A DNA stretch of 12,811 nucleotides from Nitrospirota bacterium (GCA_016208845.1 JACQXH010000220.1:1-12811), one strand, 5' to 3'; positions 6,202 to 12,811 are shown, numbered from the stretch's first letter. Notes: generated from the sequence alone by a model not told the origin. Numbers and translations are program-made.

Positions 6202-7092
6202 CTAATAAAGTTTGAGGATATTTTGTGCTTCTGTCTTGATTAACTGTCTGAAAGGCTCTGGAGATACCACTTCAACTTCTGCGCCGTATTTCAGGACTTC
6301 CATTTCTATCTCCATAAATGAGGCCACGGGAAAGCTCAGCTCCAGCGAGCCGTTATCAAGCATTCTGGTTTTCTGTCCCTTATGCCAGATCTGATTTTTG
6401 ACCCACTTTGTCATCCTGGGTGAAAACCGCAGAGTTACCTCTTCTTTCGGATCGCCTTTATAAAGCCCGAATGAGGACTTGAGATAACTTTGCAAGTCAA
6501 AGTCTTTTCTTACGGTAAAAGTCTGCTCCTGTACCGACAGGTTGCTTATCCGTCCAAGGACAAAATCCCTTATCTCATTCCTCACATGACAAAAGGCTAT
6601 AAGGTGCCACGTCCCCATCTGGGGTGTCTTCTCGTTCAGGCAGGCGGTCAGGGCGTTCTTGAATATTACCTCTTCAACAGGAGAGTATTTTATGAATTGA
6701 AAGGAGAATGCACTGTCAATGGCCTTGGTCTTCTCGCTGTGCCTCTGCAAAATCCCGGTGATCTTGCCTACAACTGACGTAAGTTCGTTCTTGATGAATG
6801 CGCCGCTTACATCCTGCAGCATCTTCCTCGCTAAAAGCAGTGTTGTCAGTTCATCAGAAGAGAGGTAGGTCAGAGGCAGTGAGAAGCTGTCATCCTTGTA
6901 ATAGTAGCCTTTTTCATTCTTATTGTATTCAAACGGACAGTGGAGCCGGTCTCTCATGAACTCAATGTCGCGCTGGGCTGTCTTAATGGATATCTCGAAT
7001 TTCCCGGAGAGTTTCGTGGCATTGGGAAATCTGCCGCGCCTTACCTTATCGTCAAACCAGATAAATCTCTCAAAAATATTCTTGCTGCCCAT
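6202..7092 (-). CDS. WYL-domain transcriptional regulator with apparent internal deletion
   Basis: A 296-residue protein. Residues 1-65 form a winged-helix DNA-binding domain (ERFIWFDDKVRRGRFPNATK, then ISIKTAQRDIEFMRDRL). The WYL motif is W162-H163-L164 in MGTWHLIAFCHVRNEIRDF, and residues 217-292 are a WCX-type C-terminal extension (VTLRFSPRMTKWVKNQIWH, then AEVEVVSPEPFRQLI). WYL proteins bind ligands or nucleic acid and regulate many defence and repair loci. In relatives roughly 25-30 residues forming the first WYL strands precede the WHL motif. Here they are missing and NEKTPQ (residues 153-158) joins the helix directly to MGTWHL, so ligand binding may be impaired. The start is supported by AAGGAGA at 7102-7096. 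No partner gene is adjacent on the same strand. Confidence 0.82.
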   Translation of the reverse strand: MGSKNIFERFIWFDDKVRRGRFPNATKLSGKFEISIKTAQRDIEFMRDRLHCPFEYNKNEKGYYYKDDSFSLPLTYLSSDELTTLLLARKMLQDVSGAFIKNELTSVVGKITGILQRHSEKTKAIDSAFSFQFIKYSPVEEVIFKNALTACLNEKTPQMGTWHLIAFCHVRNEIRDFVLGRISNLSVQEQTFTVRKDFDLQSYLKSSFGLYKGDPKEEVTLRFSPRMTKWVKNQIWHKGQKTRMLDNGSLELSFPVASFMEIEMEVLKYGAEVEVVSPEPFRQLIKTEAQNILKLY

Positions 7093-7169
7093 TTTCTCCT
7101 TAAAATAAAGGGAGTTACAAGCCCATGCGAGATTTTACACCAAAGAACAAAAAACATACAAGATAAATA

Positions 7170-7191
7170 TAGGACACTCCCTGGGGGAGGT
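7170..7191. repeat. 22-nt inverted repeat, right copy
   Basis: A perfect inverted copy of 5885-5906, located upstream of the WYL start and so possibly within its promoter region. Confidence 0.85.
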
Positions 7192-7281
7192 TCGGGTATA
7201 GAATAAAAACCGTTTACTGTTCTTTACAGGCTTGATATCGAGTCAATTTCACGGCATTAAGAATGATAGAAGAGGATACAT

Positions 7282-7698
7282 ATGAAAATTCTCATCACAA
7301 CAACTGATAAAAGACATCGTGCGGCCCTTGCACGCTATGCTCAATTGATTCGCAAAGCTCTCCTGCTTCTTGCTCATAGGCATCGCTTCGTTAGCAGGCT
7401 GCCAAAGACGCTTCTGCTTAGGCCCCTGAAACAGAAGCAGGACGGAATAGGGAGCGGCAACCATGCAATTGCCGGCTACAGCGGTGCAACAGGCCAGTAT
7501 TACATATCGCTCAATATGGATGTAATAAAAATATTTGGCCGCAGGACCCTTCTCGATACACTGGCTCATGAGACAGCGCATATTGCAGAGGCGCTGAAGA
7601 CAGGCCAATGGTCCCATGGTAAATATTTCCGTGAATTACATCATGAGGCGTTGCTTTGTCTTAATGGGCGGAGGGGTCTTAGAAAATCCGACACTTGA
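7282..7698 (+). CDS. SprT-like zinc metallopeptidase
   Basis: A 138-residue protein with the SprT-type active site: HETAH at residues 96-100 (two zinc ligands and the catalytic Glu) in LLDTLAHETAHIAEAL. A third ligand is likely to be H112 in SHGKYFRELHHE, the counterpart of the GHG.EF motif of the family. SprT/Spartan domains cleave proteins, in eukaryotes DNA-protein crosslinks; the bacterial substrate is unknown. The C-terminus ends soon after the third ligand and lacks the Cys zinc-ribbon that many SprT proteins carry, so this is a minimal form. The ATG at 7282 follows a GAAGAGGA purine tract (7269-7276). The gene stands alone between two copies of the 22-nt repeat family. Confidence 0.75.
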   Translation: MKILITTTDKRHRAALARYAQLIRKALLLLAHRHRFVSRLPKTLLLRPLKQKQDGIGSGNHAIAGYSGATGQYYISLNMDVIKIFGRRTLLDTLAHETAHIAEALKTGQWSHGKYFRELHHEALLCLNGRRGLRKSDT

Positions 7699-7849
7699 CT
7701 GTTGTGCAAGGGACGCCAACACCACCTACGGACTATCCTGTACTGAACCAGCAAAAAATCCACTCTAATACAATATACTGCATGGCTTGTGATTAATTCA
7801 TATTGAGTTTTATAGATAAAGCAGGCCGATATTTTACTCCCCCAAAACA

Positions 7850-7871
7850 TAGGACACGCTATGGGGGAGGT
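7850..7871. repeat. Third, diverged copy of the 22-nt repeat
   Basis: Same orientation as 7170-7191 with three mismatches, all in the inner hairpin. It instead pairs more widely: CTCCCCC (7837-7843) with GGGGGAG (7863-7869). Confidence 0.75.
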
Positions 7872-7926
7872 CTGGTTCTATAATATAAATAGAGTTAAAT
7901 AACCATAATTATAAGAGGGAGGGACG

Positions 7927-8073
7927 ATGAAGAAAGGCAAACAAACAAAGGCACTGAAAAGGGCAGTTAAGGACCCGGATGACGAGGACATTACTGACCA
8001 GCTTCCGGATTTTGTAGAGCCCAAAAAAGGCCTAACAGTCGCAATGTTCATAAAAAGGCTAAAGAAGAAATAA
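7927..8073 (+). CDS. Small basic protein, 48 residues, of unknown function
   Basis: An unrecognised 48-residue protein: a Lys-rich start (MKKGKQTKALKRAV), an acidic middle (DPDDEDITDQLPDF) and a basic end (KGLTVAMFIKRLKKK). The start is well supported by AGGGAGGG (7916-7923). The stop overlaps an ATG in TAATG, and the TPR gene begins 24 bp downstream, so the two are very probably one operon. A TATAAT at 7879-7884 could be the -10 of a promoter, but no clear -35 is seen. There is no membrane segment or known motif; it may be a small partner or adaptor of the TPR protein (inference). Confidence 0.65.
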   Translation: MKKGKQTKALKRAVKDPDDEDITDQLPDFVEPKKGLTVAMFIKRLKKK

Positions 8074-8096
8074 TGCCTAAAAAAAGGAGGTATTTT

Positions 8097-9083
8097 ATGG
8101 ATAAAAAAGCCCCGAGGATAAACGGTGTTCATCGGGAGATCAAAAAACTTAAAAAAAAGATTGCCGCAACCCAAAAGCAGGCCAAGATCGTAAAAGGCAA
8201 AATTGCAGCCGGGGGGCTTGCCGGCCAGCTCGATAATTTAAAAAACTCTCTTGCCTGGCAGTATCTTGATCTTGGTGAATACGATGCAGGGCTGGCCCTC
8301 TACAGGGAACTGCCGTGGCAGACACAAAGAGAGGCAAAATATAATGGCATAGCAAGGGCGCTTATTGAGATGGAATATTATGATGAGGCAGGAAGGGTTC
8401 TCAATAAAGGTTTAAAGAGATTTCCTGAATCAACCCCGCTATTGGTCGGAATGGGGCTTTTGCTTCGCAGGCTTGGCTATGAGTTTGATGCCTTTAAATA
8501 TTTTGAGCGTGCCCTTGAATTTGCCCCTGATGACAAGTCTGCGCTCTATGACAAGGCGCTGGCCCTGAATGACCTTGGTTATCATGAGGACGCACTGACA
8601 ATATTAAAAGGCCTTGTTGAAGTATATCCTGATGATCCTGAATATATTATTGAGCTGGGACAGACTTTTTACAGCGCTGGACTGCCTGAGGATTCCATCC
8701 CATTTTTCCAAAAGGCCAAAGGCATGGGATATCCGGCGCCCGGCATCTATGGCGGGCTTTTTTGCGCATATATGGACTTAGGCATGAAAAAAGAGGCATT
8801 GGACATTGCTCAGGAGGGGATAGAAAAACTGCCTGATGGACATCCCGGCTTGCATGAGAACCTTGCAGAAGGTTGTAAAGAATTCGGCTGTATAAATGAG
8901 GCGCGTGATGTGCTCCATGAGGGGCTCAAAAAATTCCCTGATGATGATGGGCTGAAAAAACTGCAAAAGGACATTGAGGACGAGGCTGACCGTCCTGAGA
9001 AAGATAAAAAACCTCTGATGATCGGGCTAATTCTTTTGCTGACATTACTGAAAAAAACAGGCGAAAAACGATTCAAGAAATAA
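8097..9083 (+). CDS. TPR-repeat protein
   Basis: A 328-residue protein made mostly of tetratricopeptide repeats. A basic coiled segment (residues 11-37, VHREIKKLKKKIAATQKQ onward) is followed by TPR-like units at roughly 48-75, 82-109, 114-143, 148-177, 182-209, 216-245 and 250-279. Typical TPR residues are visible, for example LAWQYLDLGEYDAGLALYRE, LLRRLGYEFDAFKYFERAL, ALNDLGYHEDALTILKGLV and FPDDDGLKKLQKD. The last part (305-320) is hydrophobic (LMIGLILLLTLLKK) and could be a membrane or packing helix at the C-terminus. The start at 8097 is chosen over 8073 because a strong AAGGAGG (8084-8090) precedes it. TPRs are protein-binding scaffolds; no partner is known. Confidence 0.86.
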   Translation: MDKKAPRINGVHREIKKLKKKIAATQKQAKIVKGKIAAGGLAGQLDNLKNSLAWQYLDLGEYDAGLALYRELPWQTQREAKYNGIARALIEMEYYDEAGRVLNKGLKRFPESTPLLVGMGLLLRRLGYEFDAFKYFERALEFAPDDKSALYDKALALNDLGYHEDALTILKGLVEVYPDDPEYIIELGQTFYSAGLPEDSIPFFQKAKGMGYPAPGIYGGLFCAYMDLGMKKEALDIAQEGIEKLPDGHPGLHENLAEGCKEFGCINEARDVLHEGLKKFPDDDGLKKLQKDIEDEADRPEKDKKPLMIGLILLLTLLKKTGEKRFKK

Positions 9084-9110
9084 AGGTGTATTTGGACAGA
9101 GCATAAAGCT

Positions 9111-9307
9111 GAAAAATGCATTTAAAGAAACCACAGAGCGCACAGAGACAAATTAATTAAATATTAATTTCTTTAATCCCCGAAGGGTTCTCTGTGTTCT
9201 CATAAGCTAAATCGCTTATGAACTATAATTTTTATTTAGCATAAAAGAGTACACAGAGAAAATTGAATAATGTCGCTTTTTCTTTTATTATTAGAGTGTT
9301 TCTCTGT
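9111..9307. repeat. CACAGAG interspersed element, copy 5, right end missing
   Basis: The left end (AATGCATTTAAAGAAACCACAGAG), inner arms and the central hairpin (CATAAGC 9201-9207, GCTTATG 9214-9220) match copy 3. The right outer arm breaks off at TTTCTCTGTG (9299-9308), fused directly to the coding sequence of the nuclease. Confidence 0.85.
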
Positions 9308-10414
9308 GAGGCATTCCTTGGCAGCAGGGTGCATGAGGCCCTTGAGAAGCTTTACAAAGAGCTTATCCTCACAAAACTTAATACGCTCGATGATCTAGTT
9401 CAGTATTACAAAGACCAATGGGATAAGAGCTGGCATAAGGACATTGCTATCAACAAAAAAGAATATACAAAAGAGCATTATCACGATACAGGCATTAAGG
9501 CAATAACTGATTATTACAAAAGGCACTTTCCCTTCAACCAGTCCACAACCCTTGCGACCGAGCAGTTAATAACATTCAGGATCGATGATTACACCATCCG
9601 GGGTTATATTGACCGGCTGAGCCACAGAGGAAAAGGCATTTACGAGATCCATGATTATAAGACCTCCGGTTATCTCCCCACTCAGGAGAAGCAAGACTCT
9701 GACCGGCAGCTTGCGCTTTATCAAATAGGAGTTAAGAAACAATTCAGAGATGCTGAAGATATAAGGCTTATCTGGCATTATCTTAGGTTTGATAAAGACT
9801 TTGAGTCTGCACGCACAGATGCGCAACTTAGGTACCTCAAAAAAAAAGTCGTTTCCCTTATAAAGACCATTGAAAAAGATACGGTGTTTAAACCTATGGA
9901 GAGCGCACTTTGCGCATGGTGTGTTTTCCCTGAATACTGCCCTGCCAAGAAGCATGAATATAAAATTCAGGAACTCCCTTCAAATAAATATCTTAAAGAA
10001 AGAGGCGTATCCCTTGTAAACAAATATGCCTCTATCAAGGCGAAGATTAAAGAACTCAAAGAGCAGGAAGAGGAATTTCTGAAGGAACTTGAACTAATAG
10101 CAGATGCTGCGAGCAAATACGCTCAGAAAGAAGGGGTCTCAAACATCACCGGAAGCGATTTTATTTTGAAGGTTATTGAAGAGAATGTTCTTGGTTTCCC
10201 ACGGTCAGGGGAAGAGGGGCGTGAGGAACTTGAGAAGTTTATCAAGAAGGCAGGGATATGGGAAGAAGTCTCAGGGCTTAATACTGCAAGGCTGTCAAAG
10301 ATGATTGAGGACAAGGAGCTTGATAATAAGATCAAAAATGGGTTGTTGAAGTTTGCAGAGGAAGTGGAGGGGGTACGGGTGCGGCTGGTGAAAAAGAGAG
10401 GGGAAGAAGAGTGA
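9263..10414 (+). pseudogene. PD-(D/E)XK nuclease (RecB/Cas4-like), N-terminus replaced by a repeat
   Basis: The open frame has 383 codons, but the first 15 derive from CACAGAG copy 5; true homology begins at codon 16 (9308) with EAFLGSRVHEALEKLYKE. Nuclease motifs: VHE with H24; GYIDRL with D117; IYEIHDYK with D131 and K133; RQLALYQ with Q149 and Y153. A cysteine set, CAWCVFPEYC (217-226), resembles the C-terminal three cysteines of AddB/Cas4-type Fe-S clusters. Relatives normally carry about 30-40 more N-terminal residues, including a first Cys (FEQCP-like), which are lost here. So the Fe-S cluster and the first core helix should be incomplete. The ATG at 9263 has no ribosome site. A charged, helical extension (240-383) follows the nuclease core. 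Confidence 0.72.
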
Positions 10415-10463
10415 ATTTATTGATTGAAGATTTTATGATTTATGGGAAATTCCTGGGGGCGAA

Positions 10464-10784
10464 ATGCAAGCACTTGTTCCTGTTGAGATAATAGAACGTA
10501 AAATCTATTTAATACGCAGTCATAAAGTCATGCTTAGCCCTGATCTTGCTGAACTATACGGCGTTGAATCAAGGGCTTTGGTACAGGCTGTTAAAAGAAA
10601 TATTGAGCGTTTCCCCGATGACTTCATGTTCCAACTAAGCGATAAAGAATTCGAAAACTTGAAATCACAAATTGTGATTTCAAGTTGGGGCGGTATGAGA
10701 AGGGCAAATCCCTATGCCTTTACTGAGCAGTCTTATTTGCACATTCACGAGCACGAAACGGCACATGTTTATCTTGATGTTTAG
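10464..10784 (+). pseudogene. ORF6N-domain protein, C-terminally truncated
   Basis: A 106-residue frame. Residues 5-89 match the ORF6N DNA-binding domain: VEIIERKIYLIRSHKVMLSP, DLAELYGVESRALVQAVKRN, RFPDDFMFQLSDKE and ANPYAFTEQ. In intact relatives TEQ is followed by a GVAMLS-type stretch and a second part of the protein. Here the sequence changes abruptly after Q89 (about 10730) to SYLHIHEHETAHV and stops at 10784. ORF6N occurs in phage antirepressor-like and mobile-element proteins. The gene lies 49 bp after the nuclease frame. Only a poor ribosome site is seen, so I regard it as a remnant. Confidence 0.75.
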
Positions 10785-10862
10785 AGTGATTTAGATTAAC
10801 ATTAAGCGGTGGTTTTTGAAGGTGTAATTGTTCACAGCTTATAAAAAAATAAATCTTATTCT

Positions 10863-11510
10863 ATGAAGACTATTCAACAAATCAGATCTCAATTAAGTAA
10901 AATTCCAGATGCTCTTTATGAAATAGAACCAGAGATTGAAAAAAGAGGACATGAGGCAGCCATTGAAACTATATGGGATACAATGGGGGAAAGGGTTGAT
11001 GAAGCAGTTTTAATGCAAGATCCCGACTGGGAATCTGATGATTCAACTTCCCATGGAGAAATCGATCCTATTTTTGAGATTGGTGCGCAAGCCGATATTG
11101 AAAAAGAAAGACCTATTCTTTCTGGTGAACAATCTGAAACTATCCGTAAGAGTGTTGAGATATACGGGATTGATGCATTGGCATGGTACGTTACTTTTCA
11201 TGCAAAAGGTGCGCAATGGGGAATATATATCCCTATTTCGAGCCTCATGTATTTATACGATAATTATCTAATAAACTTAGAAGGCGATATCAATTCTAAG
11301 CTTGGAATTGCTTTTCAGATATTACATAAACACGAACTATTTCATTTTTCAGTTGATTATATGTCGTCACAATGGGAAATGATCACATCAAAGCCATGCC
11401 ATAAACCAGCACGCTCTTTGAAAGATTCGTCATTAGGGTATATTCTTTTAGAAGAAAAATTGGCAAATGCCTATATGTTGCGCAAACTCCAATATTTAAG
11501 GAGATTTTAA
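10863..11510 (+). CDS. Putative HExxH zinc metallopeptidase domain protein
   Basis: A 215-residue protein with no family I can name. Visible features: an acidic, helical N-terminus (1-60); a GAQWGIYIPIS stretch (116-126); HKHELFHFSVDY at 155-166, a HExxH zinc motif with H157, E158 and H161; a cysteine and basic patch (PCHKPARS); and LLEEKLANAY at 195-204, where E197 or E198 could be a third ligand, giving a gluzincin-like arrangement. The frame ends in RRF plus TAA at 11508-11510. The next codons (ATT GCT GGC AAA) continue in the same frame into the RelE-like gene, so this may be the N-terminal half of one longer protein. A weak promoter (TTGAAG 10816-10821, TATAAA 10840-10845) is seen but no Shine-Dalgarno sequence. 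Confidence 0.6.
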   Translation: MKTIQQIRSQLSKIPDALYEIEPEIEKRGHEAAIETIWDTMGERVDEAVLMQDPDWESDDSTSHGEIDPIFEIGAQADIEKERPILSGEQSETIRKSVEIYGIDALAWYVTFHAKGAQWGIYIPISSLMYLYDNYLINLEGDINSKLGIAFQILHKHELFHFSVDYMSSQWEMITSKPCHKPARSLKDSSLGYILLEEKLANAYMLRKLQYLRRF

Positions 11511-11522
11511 ATTGCTGGCAAA

Positions 11523-12074
11523 ATGCCAATGCTACGTTCTTTTGTCTGGTCACAGCCAACAGGGTATAGGGACGCAACTGATATTCGTTCTAAAGAATTA
11601 TTTATTAAAGAGTGTGAAAAATTGTCTTGTAATTATGTAAGCCAAATATCAGGATTTAACGATTCTAACATTGAACATATTGATCATATTCAGCTTTATA
11701 GCATTTTCCCACTGATAGATTGGACTCATTGTCCCATTCATATTGTTCATGACGAAAAAATATTAAAAATACCACAGGTCTTTGTTAGTTATTTTTCAAA
11801 GATCATCAACATAGTCGAGACAGATACCTTCCTCAAGTCCCTCAAAAAACTTCATTACGACATACAGAAGGCATGGGCGAACGTAAAGAATAGACTTTCT
11901 GTCAGTGTTTCTTTTGGGGGTTTAGATTTTAAGCTTTGGGACAAAGATAAAGATCATCTGATTTATTCAGTTCGTTTAAATGATAATTATCGTGCCCATT
12001 TGAAATATCTTAAGATCAATCAATCATGGATTGCTTATAAAATTGGCACTCATAAGGGGATGGGACATGGTTAA
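11523..12074 (+). CDS. RelE/ParE-like toxin with N-terminal extension
   Basis: A 183-residue protein. Residues 100-183 match the RelE/ParE toxin superfamily: FLKSLKKLHYDIQKAWANV, then YSVRLNDNYRAHLKYL, then IAYKIGTHKGMGHG at the end. Residues 1-99 are an extension with WSQPTGYRDA (9-18) and CPIHIVHDEKI, not part of RelE. RelE relatives cleave mRNA on the ribosome and are normally held by an adjacent antitoxin; none is recognised within the window. The gene shares the reading frame of the upstream peptidase, separated only by a TAA and four codons. AAGGAG (11498-11503) is 19 bp before this ATG, too far for good initiation, but only 7 bp before the ATT at 11511. Which start is used is unclear. 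Confidence 0.65.
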   Translation: MPMLRSFVWSQPTGYRDATDIRSKELFIKECEKLSCNYVSQISGFNDSNIEHIDHIQLYSIFPLIDWTHCPIHIVHDEKILKIPQVFVSYFSKIINIVETDTFLKSLKKLHYDIQKAWANVKNRLSVSVSFGGLDFKLWDKDKDHLIYSVRLNDNYRAHLKYLKINQSWIAYKIGTHKGMGHG

Positions 12075-12322
12075 AATTATCTTTATACCCGATAGTAAGT
12101 ATCTAAATTTATTGTCCATAAATTGCAGCAAAAGATTACAACACGGCATAGATGTCACATGACAATTTGGGTTCTTGCTGTTTCACCGGGGGGTGATTAA
12201 AATTAAGTGGTGAATTTTAAAGGGGGAATAGGATAAATATTCTGATATTAAGAATCAAAGCATGTCGTAGCTCCCGTTTAATGGATACTGCCACTATTAT
12301 TATTCTCTGTGTATGAGGGTGA
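12075..12322. other. AT-rich intergenic region
   Basis: No convincing gene is seen. A 31-codon frame beginning at 12067 overlaps the toxin end and is probably fortuitous. TTAAAATT (12197-12204) and AATTTTAA (12213-12220) form an AT-rich hairpin. A CTCTGTGT (12305-12312) may be a vestige of the CACAGAG family. Confidence 0.4.
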
Positions 12323-12607
12323 ATGAAAAATTTTATTACAAATAGCGATTCAGAGAATCTGAAAAAACGCTTAATAGAATTAATTCAAAAAAGCGCTGAA
12401 TTAAAGTTTCTGGTAGGTTTTTTCTATTTTTCCGGGATAAGAGAATTATATGAAGGTTTAATAAAGAACCCAAATATAAAGATCAAGGTTTTAGTAGGTT
12501 TAAATGTTGATAAAACAAACCTGGGCCTTTTGGAATATGCTGAACAGGATCATCAGTTTGAGGTCTGCTGTCAAGACTCGATGACTTTAAAACTGACGAT
12601 ATACTAA
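12323..12607 (+). pseudogene. PLD-like domain, N-terminal fragment of a helicase-type gene
   Basis: A 94-residue frame. Residues 1-77 resemble the start of large helicases with an N-terminal phospholipase-D-like domain: NFITNSDSENLKKRLIELI, FLVGFFYFSGIRELYEGL and IKVLVGLNVDKTNLGLLEYA. The full gene should run for about a thousand residues. Here the frame changes character after about residue 78 and stops at 12607, only 22 bp before an IS element end. GAGGGTGA before the ATG is a fair ribosome site. PLD-helicases of this sort occur in defence islands; what is left would have no HKD catalytic motif. Confidence 0.6.
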
Positions 12608-12628
12608 TTTCAGTTGAAATTTAAAAGA

Positions 12629-12681
12629 GTGGCTCCCCCGTGGCATAATCCACGGTAACCCAAACATTAAAGAGGAGCCAC
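12629..12681 (+). promoter_or_regulatory. Hairpin that could mask the transposase ribosome site
   Basis: GTGGCTCC (12629-12636) is complementary to GGAGCCAC (12674-12681), which overlaps the end of the AGAGGAG ribosome site (12671-12677). Inside lies CCGTGG (12638-12643) with CCACGG (12650-12655). A transcript entering from outside the element would fold and hide the ribosome site, a known form of IS self-restraint. Confidence 0.5.
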
Positions 12682-12683
12682 AG

Positions 12684-12811
12684 ATGAAGGAAACCACAAA
12701 GAAGAGGAAAAAGGCAAGATTTGGAATTGAGGCTACATACGACAGGCAGTGGATAGTCGATCAGCTGTATCGTATTTTGGTAACAGGCAAGCAAGGCTTT
12801 GATGCAATGAT
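12684..12811 (+). CDS. IS256-like transposase, N-terminal part
   Basis: The first 42 codons of a transposase; the window ends in the gene. MKETTKKRKKARFGIEATYD and the following DRQWIVDQLYRIL and TGKQGFDAM segments recall the N-terminus of IS256-family transposases with a basic start and a helical DNA-binding region. The catalytic DDE residues lie beyond the window, so family and integrity cannot be confirmed. AGAGGAG (12671-12677) precedes the ATG by 6 bp. Confidence 0.6.
   Translation, partial: MKETTKKRKKARFGIEATYDRQWIVDQLYRILVTGKQGFDAM

Larger units (their letters stand above)
12629..12811 (+). mobile_element. Left end of an IS256-like insertion sequence, cut by the window end
   Basis: The element begins with GTGGCTCC at 12629-12636 and carries the start of a transposase gene at 12684. 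The upstream boundary is inferred from the inverted repeat. No target duplication can be checked because the right end is outside the window. Confidence 0.6.

Noticed and set aside
450..9307. CRISPR array from the repeated CACAGAG blocks
   Set aside because: Blocks are palindromic, unevenly spaced and spread over 9 kb; there are no uniform spacers and no cas genes. The Cas4-like nuclease alone is not enough.
12067..12162. 31-codon frame overlapping the toxin end
   Set aside because: No domain and no independent ribosome site; most likely fortuitous.
1..12811. tRNA or rRNA genes
   Set aside because: No T-loop GGTTCGAATCC-like motif with cloverleaf arms or rRNA core sequence was recognised by eye on either strand.
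1..12811. Alternative genetic code with TAA as sense
   Set aside because: TAA ends several intact genes at natural C-termini (DUF853, DUF116, TPR), so the internal TAA codons are better read as mutations.

Overview
The window looks like an accessory, repeat-laden stretch of a Gram-negative bacterial chromosome. A Slp-type outer-membrane lipoprotein, a DUF116 protein, a GYD-domain protein, TPR proteins and many short interspersed palindromes would suit an anaerobic or environmental lineage such as Nitrospirota or Desulfobacterota. That placement is an inference; no phylogenetic marker is present. Genes up to about 10.4 kb look moderate in GC. From about 10.8 kb onward the DNA is visibly more AT-rich, as expected of a transferred segment.

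Layout. Bases 1-803 hold no convincing gene, only low-complexity sequence and a CACAGAG repeat element. A type II toxin-antitoxin pair follows (804-1312); its toxin frame is broken by one in-frame TAA. Convergent to it is a Slp-like lipoprotein (1446-1994, minus), probably from a leaderless mRNA. A HerA-like DUF853 ATPase (2297-3763), a DUF116 cysteine-rich protein (4051-4860) and a small GYD protein (5098-5382) follow, each preceded by a CACAGAG repeat element. Just past the GYD terminator lies a 5' fragment of a group II intron, then a truncated ARPP-1-like gene (minus). A WYL regulator (6202-7092, minus), apparently with an internal in-frame deletion, lies between perfect 22-nt inverted repeats. 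A SprT-like metallopeptidase (7282-7698) and a two-gene operon of a 48-residue basic protein and a TPR protein (7927-9083) come next.

The last 3.5 kb is rich in damaged genes: a PD-(D/E)XK nuclease whose N-terminus is replaced by a CACAGAG repeat; an ORF6N-domain fragment; a putative HExxH metallopeptidase and a RelE/ParE-like toxin that occupy one reading frame separated by a single TAA; the start of a PLD-domain (helicase-type) gene; and the left end of an IS256-like element running off the window.

The unifying theme is decay and repeat insertion. Two toxins carry an in-frame TAA, at least four genes are truncated, and several truncations or promoters coincide with a repeat edge. The most original candidate for a new system is the HExxH-peptidase/RelE pair at 10863-12074. 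The CACAGAG elements are the most striking structural feature: they have terminal inverted repeats, and two of them sit directly upstream of good sigma-70 promoters.
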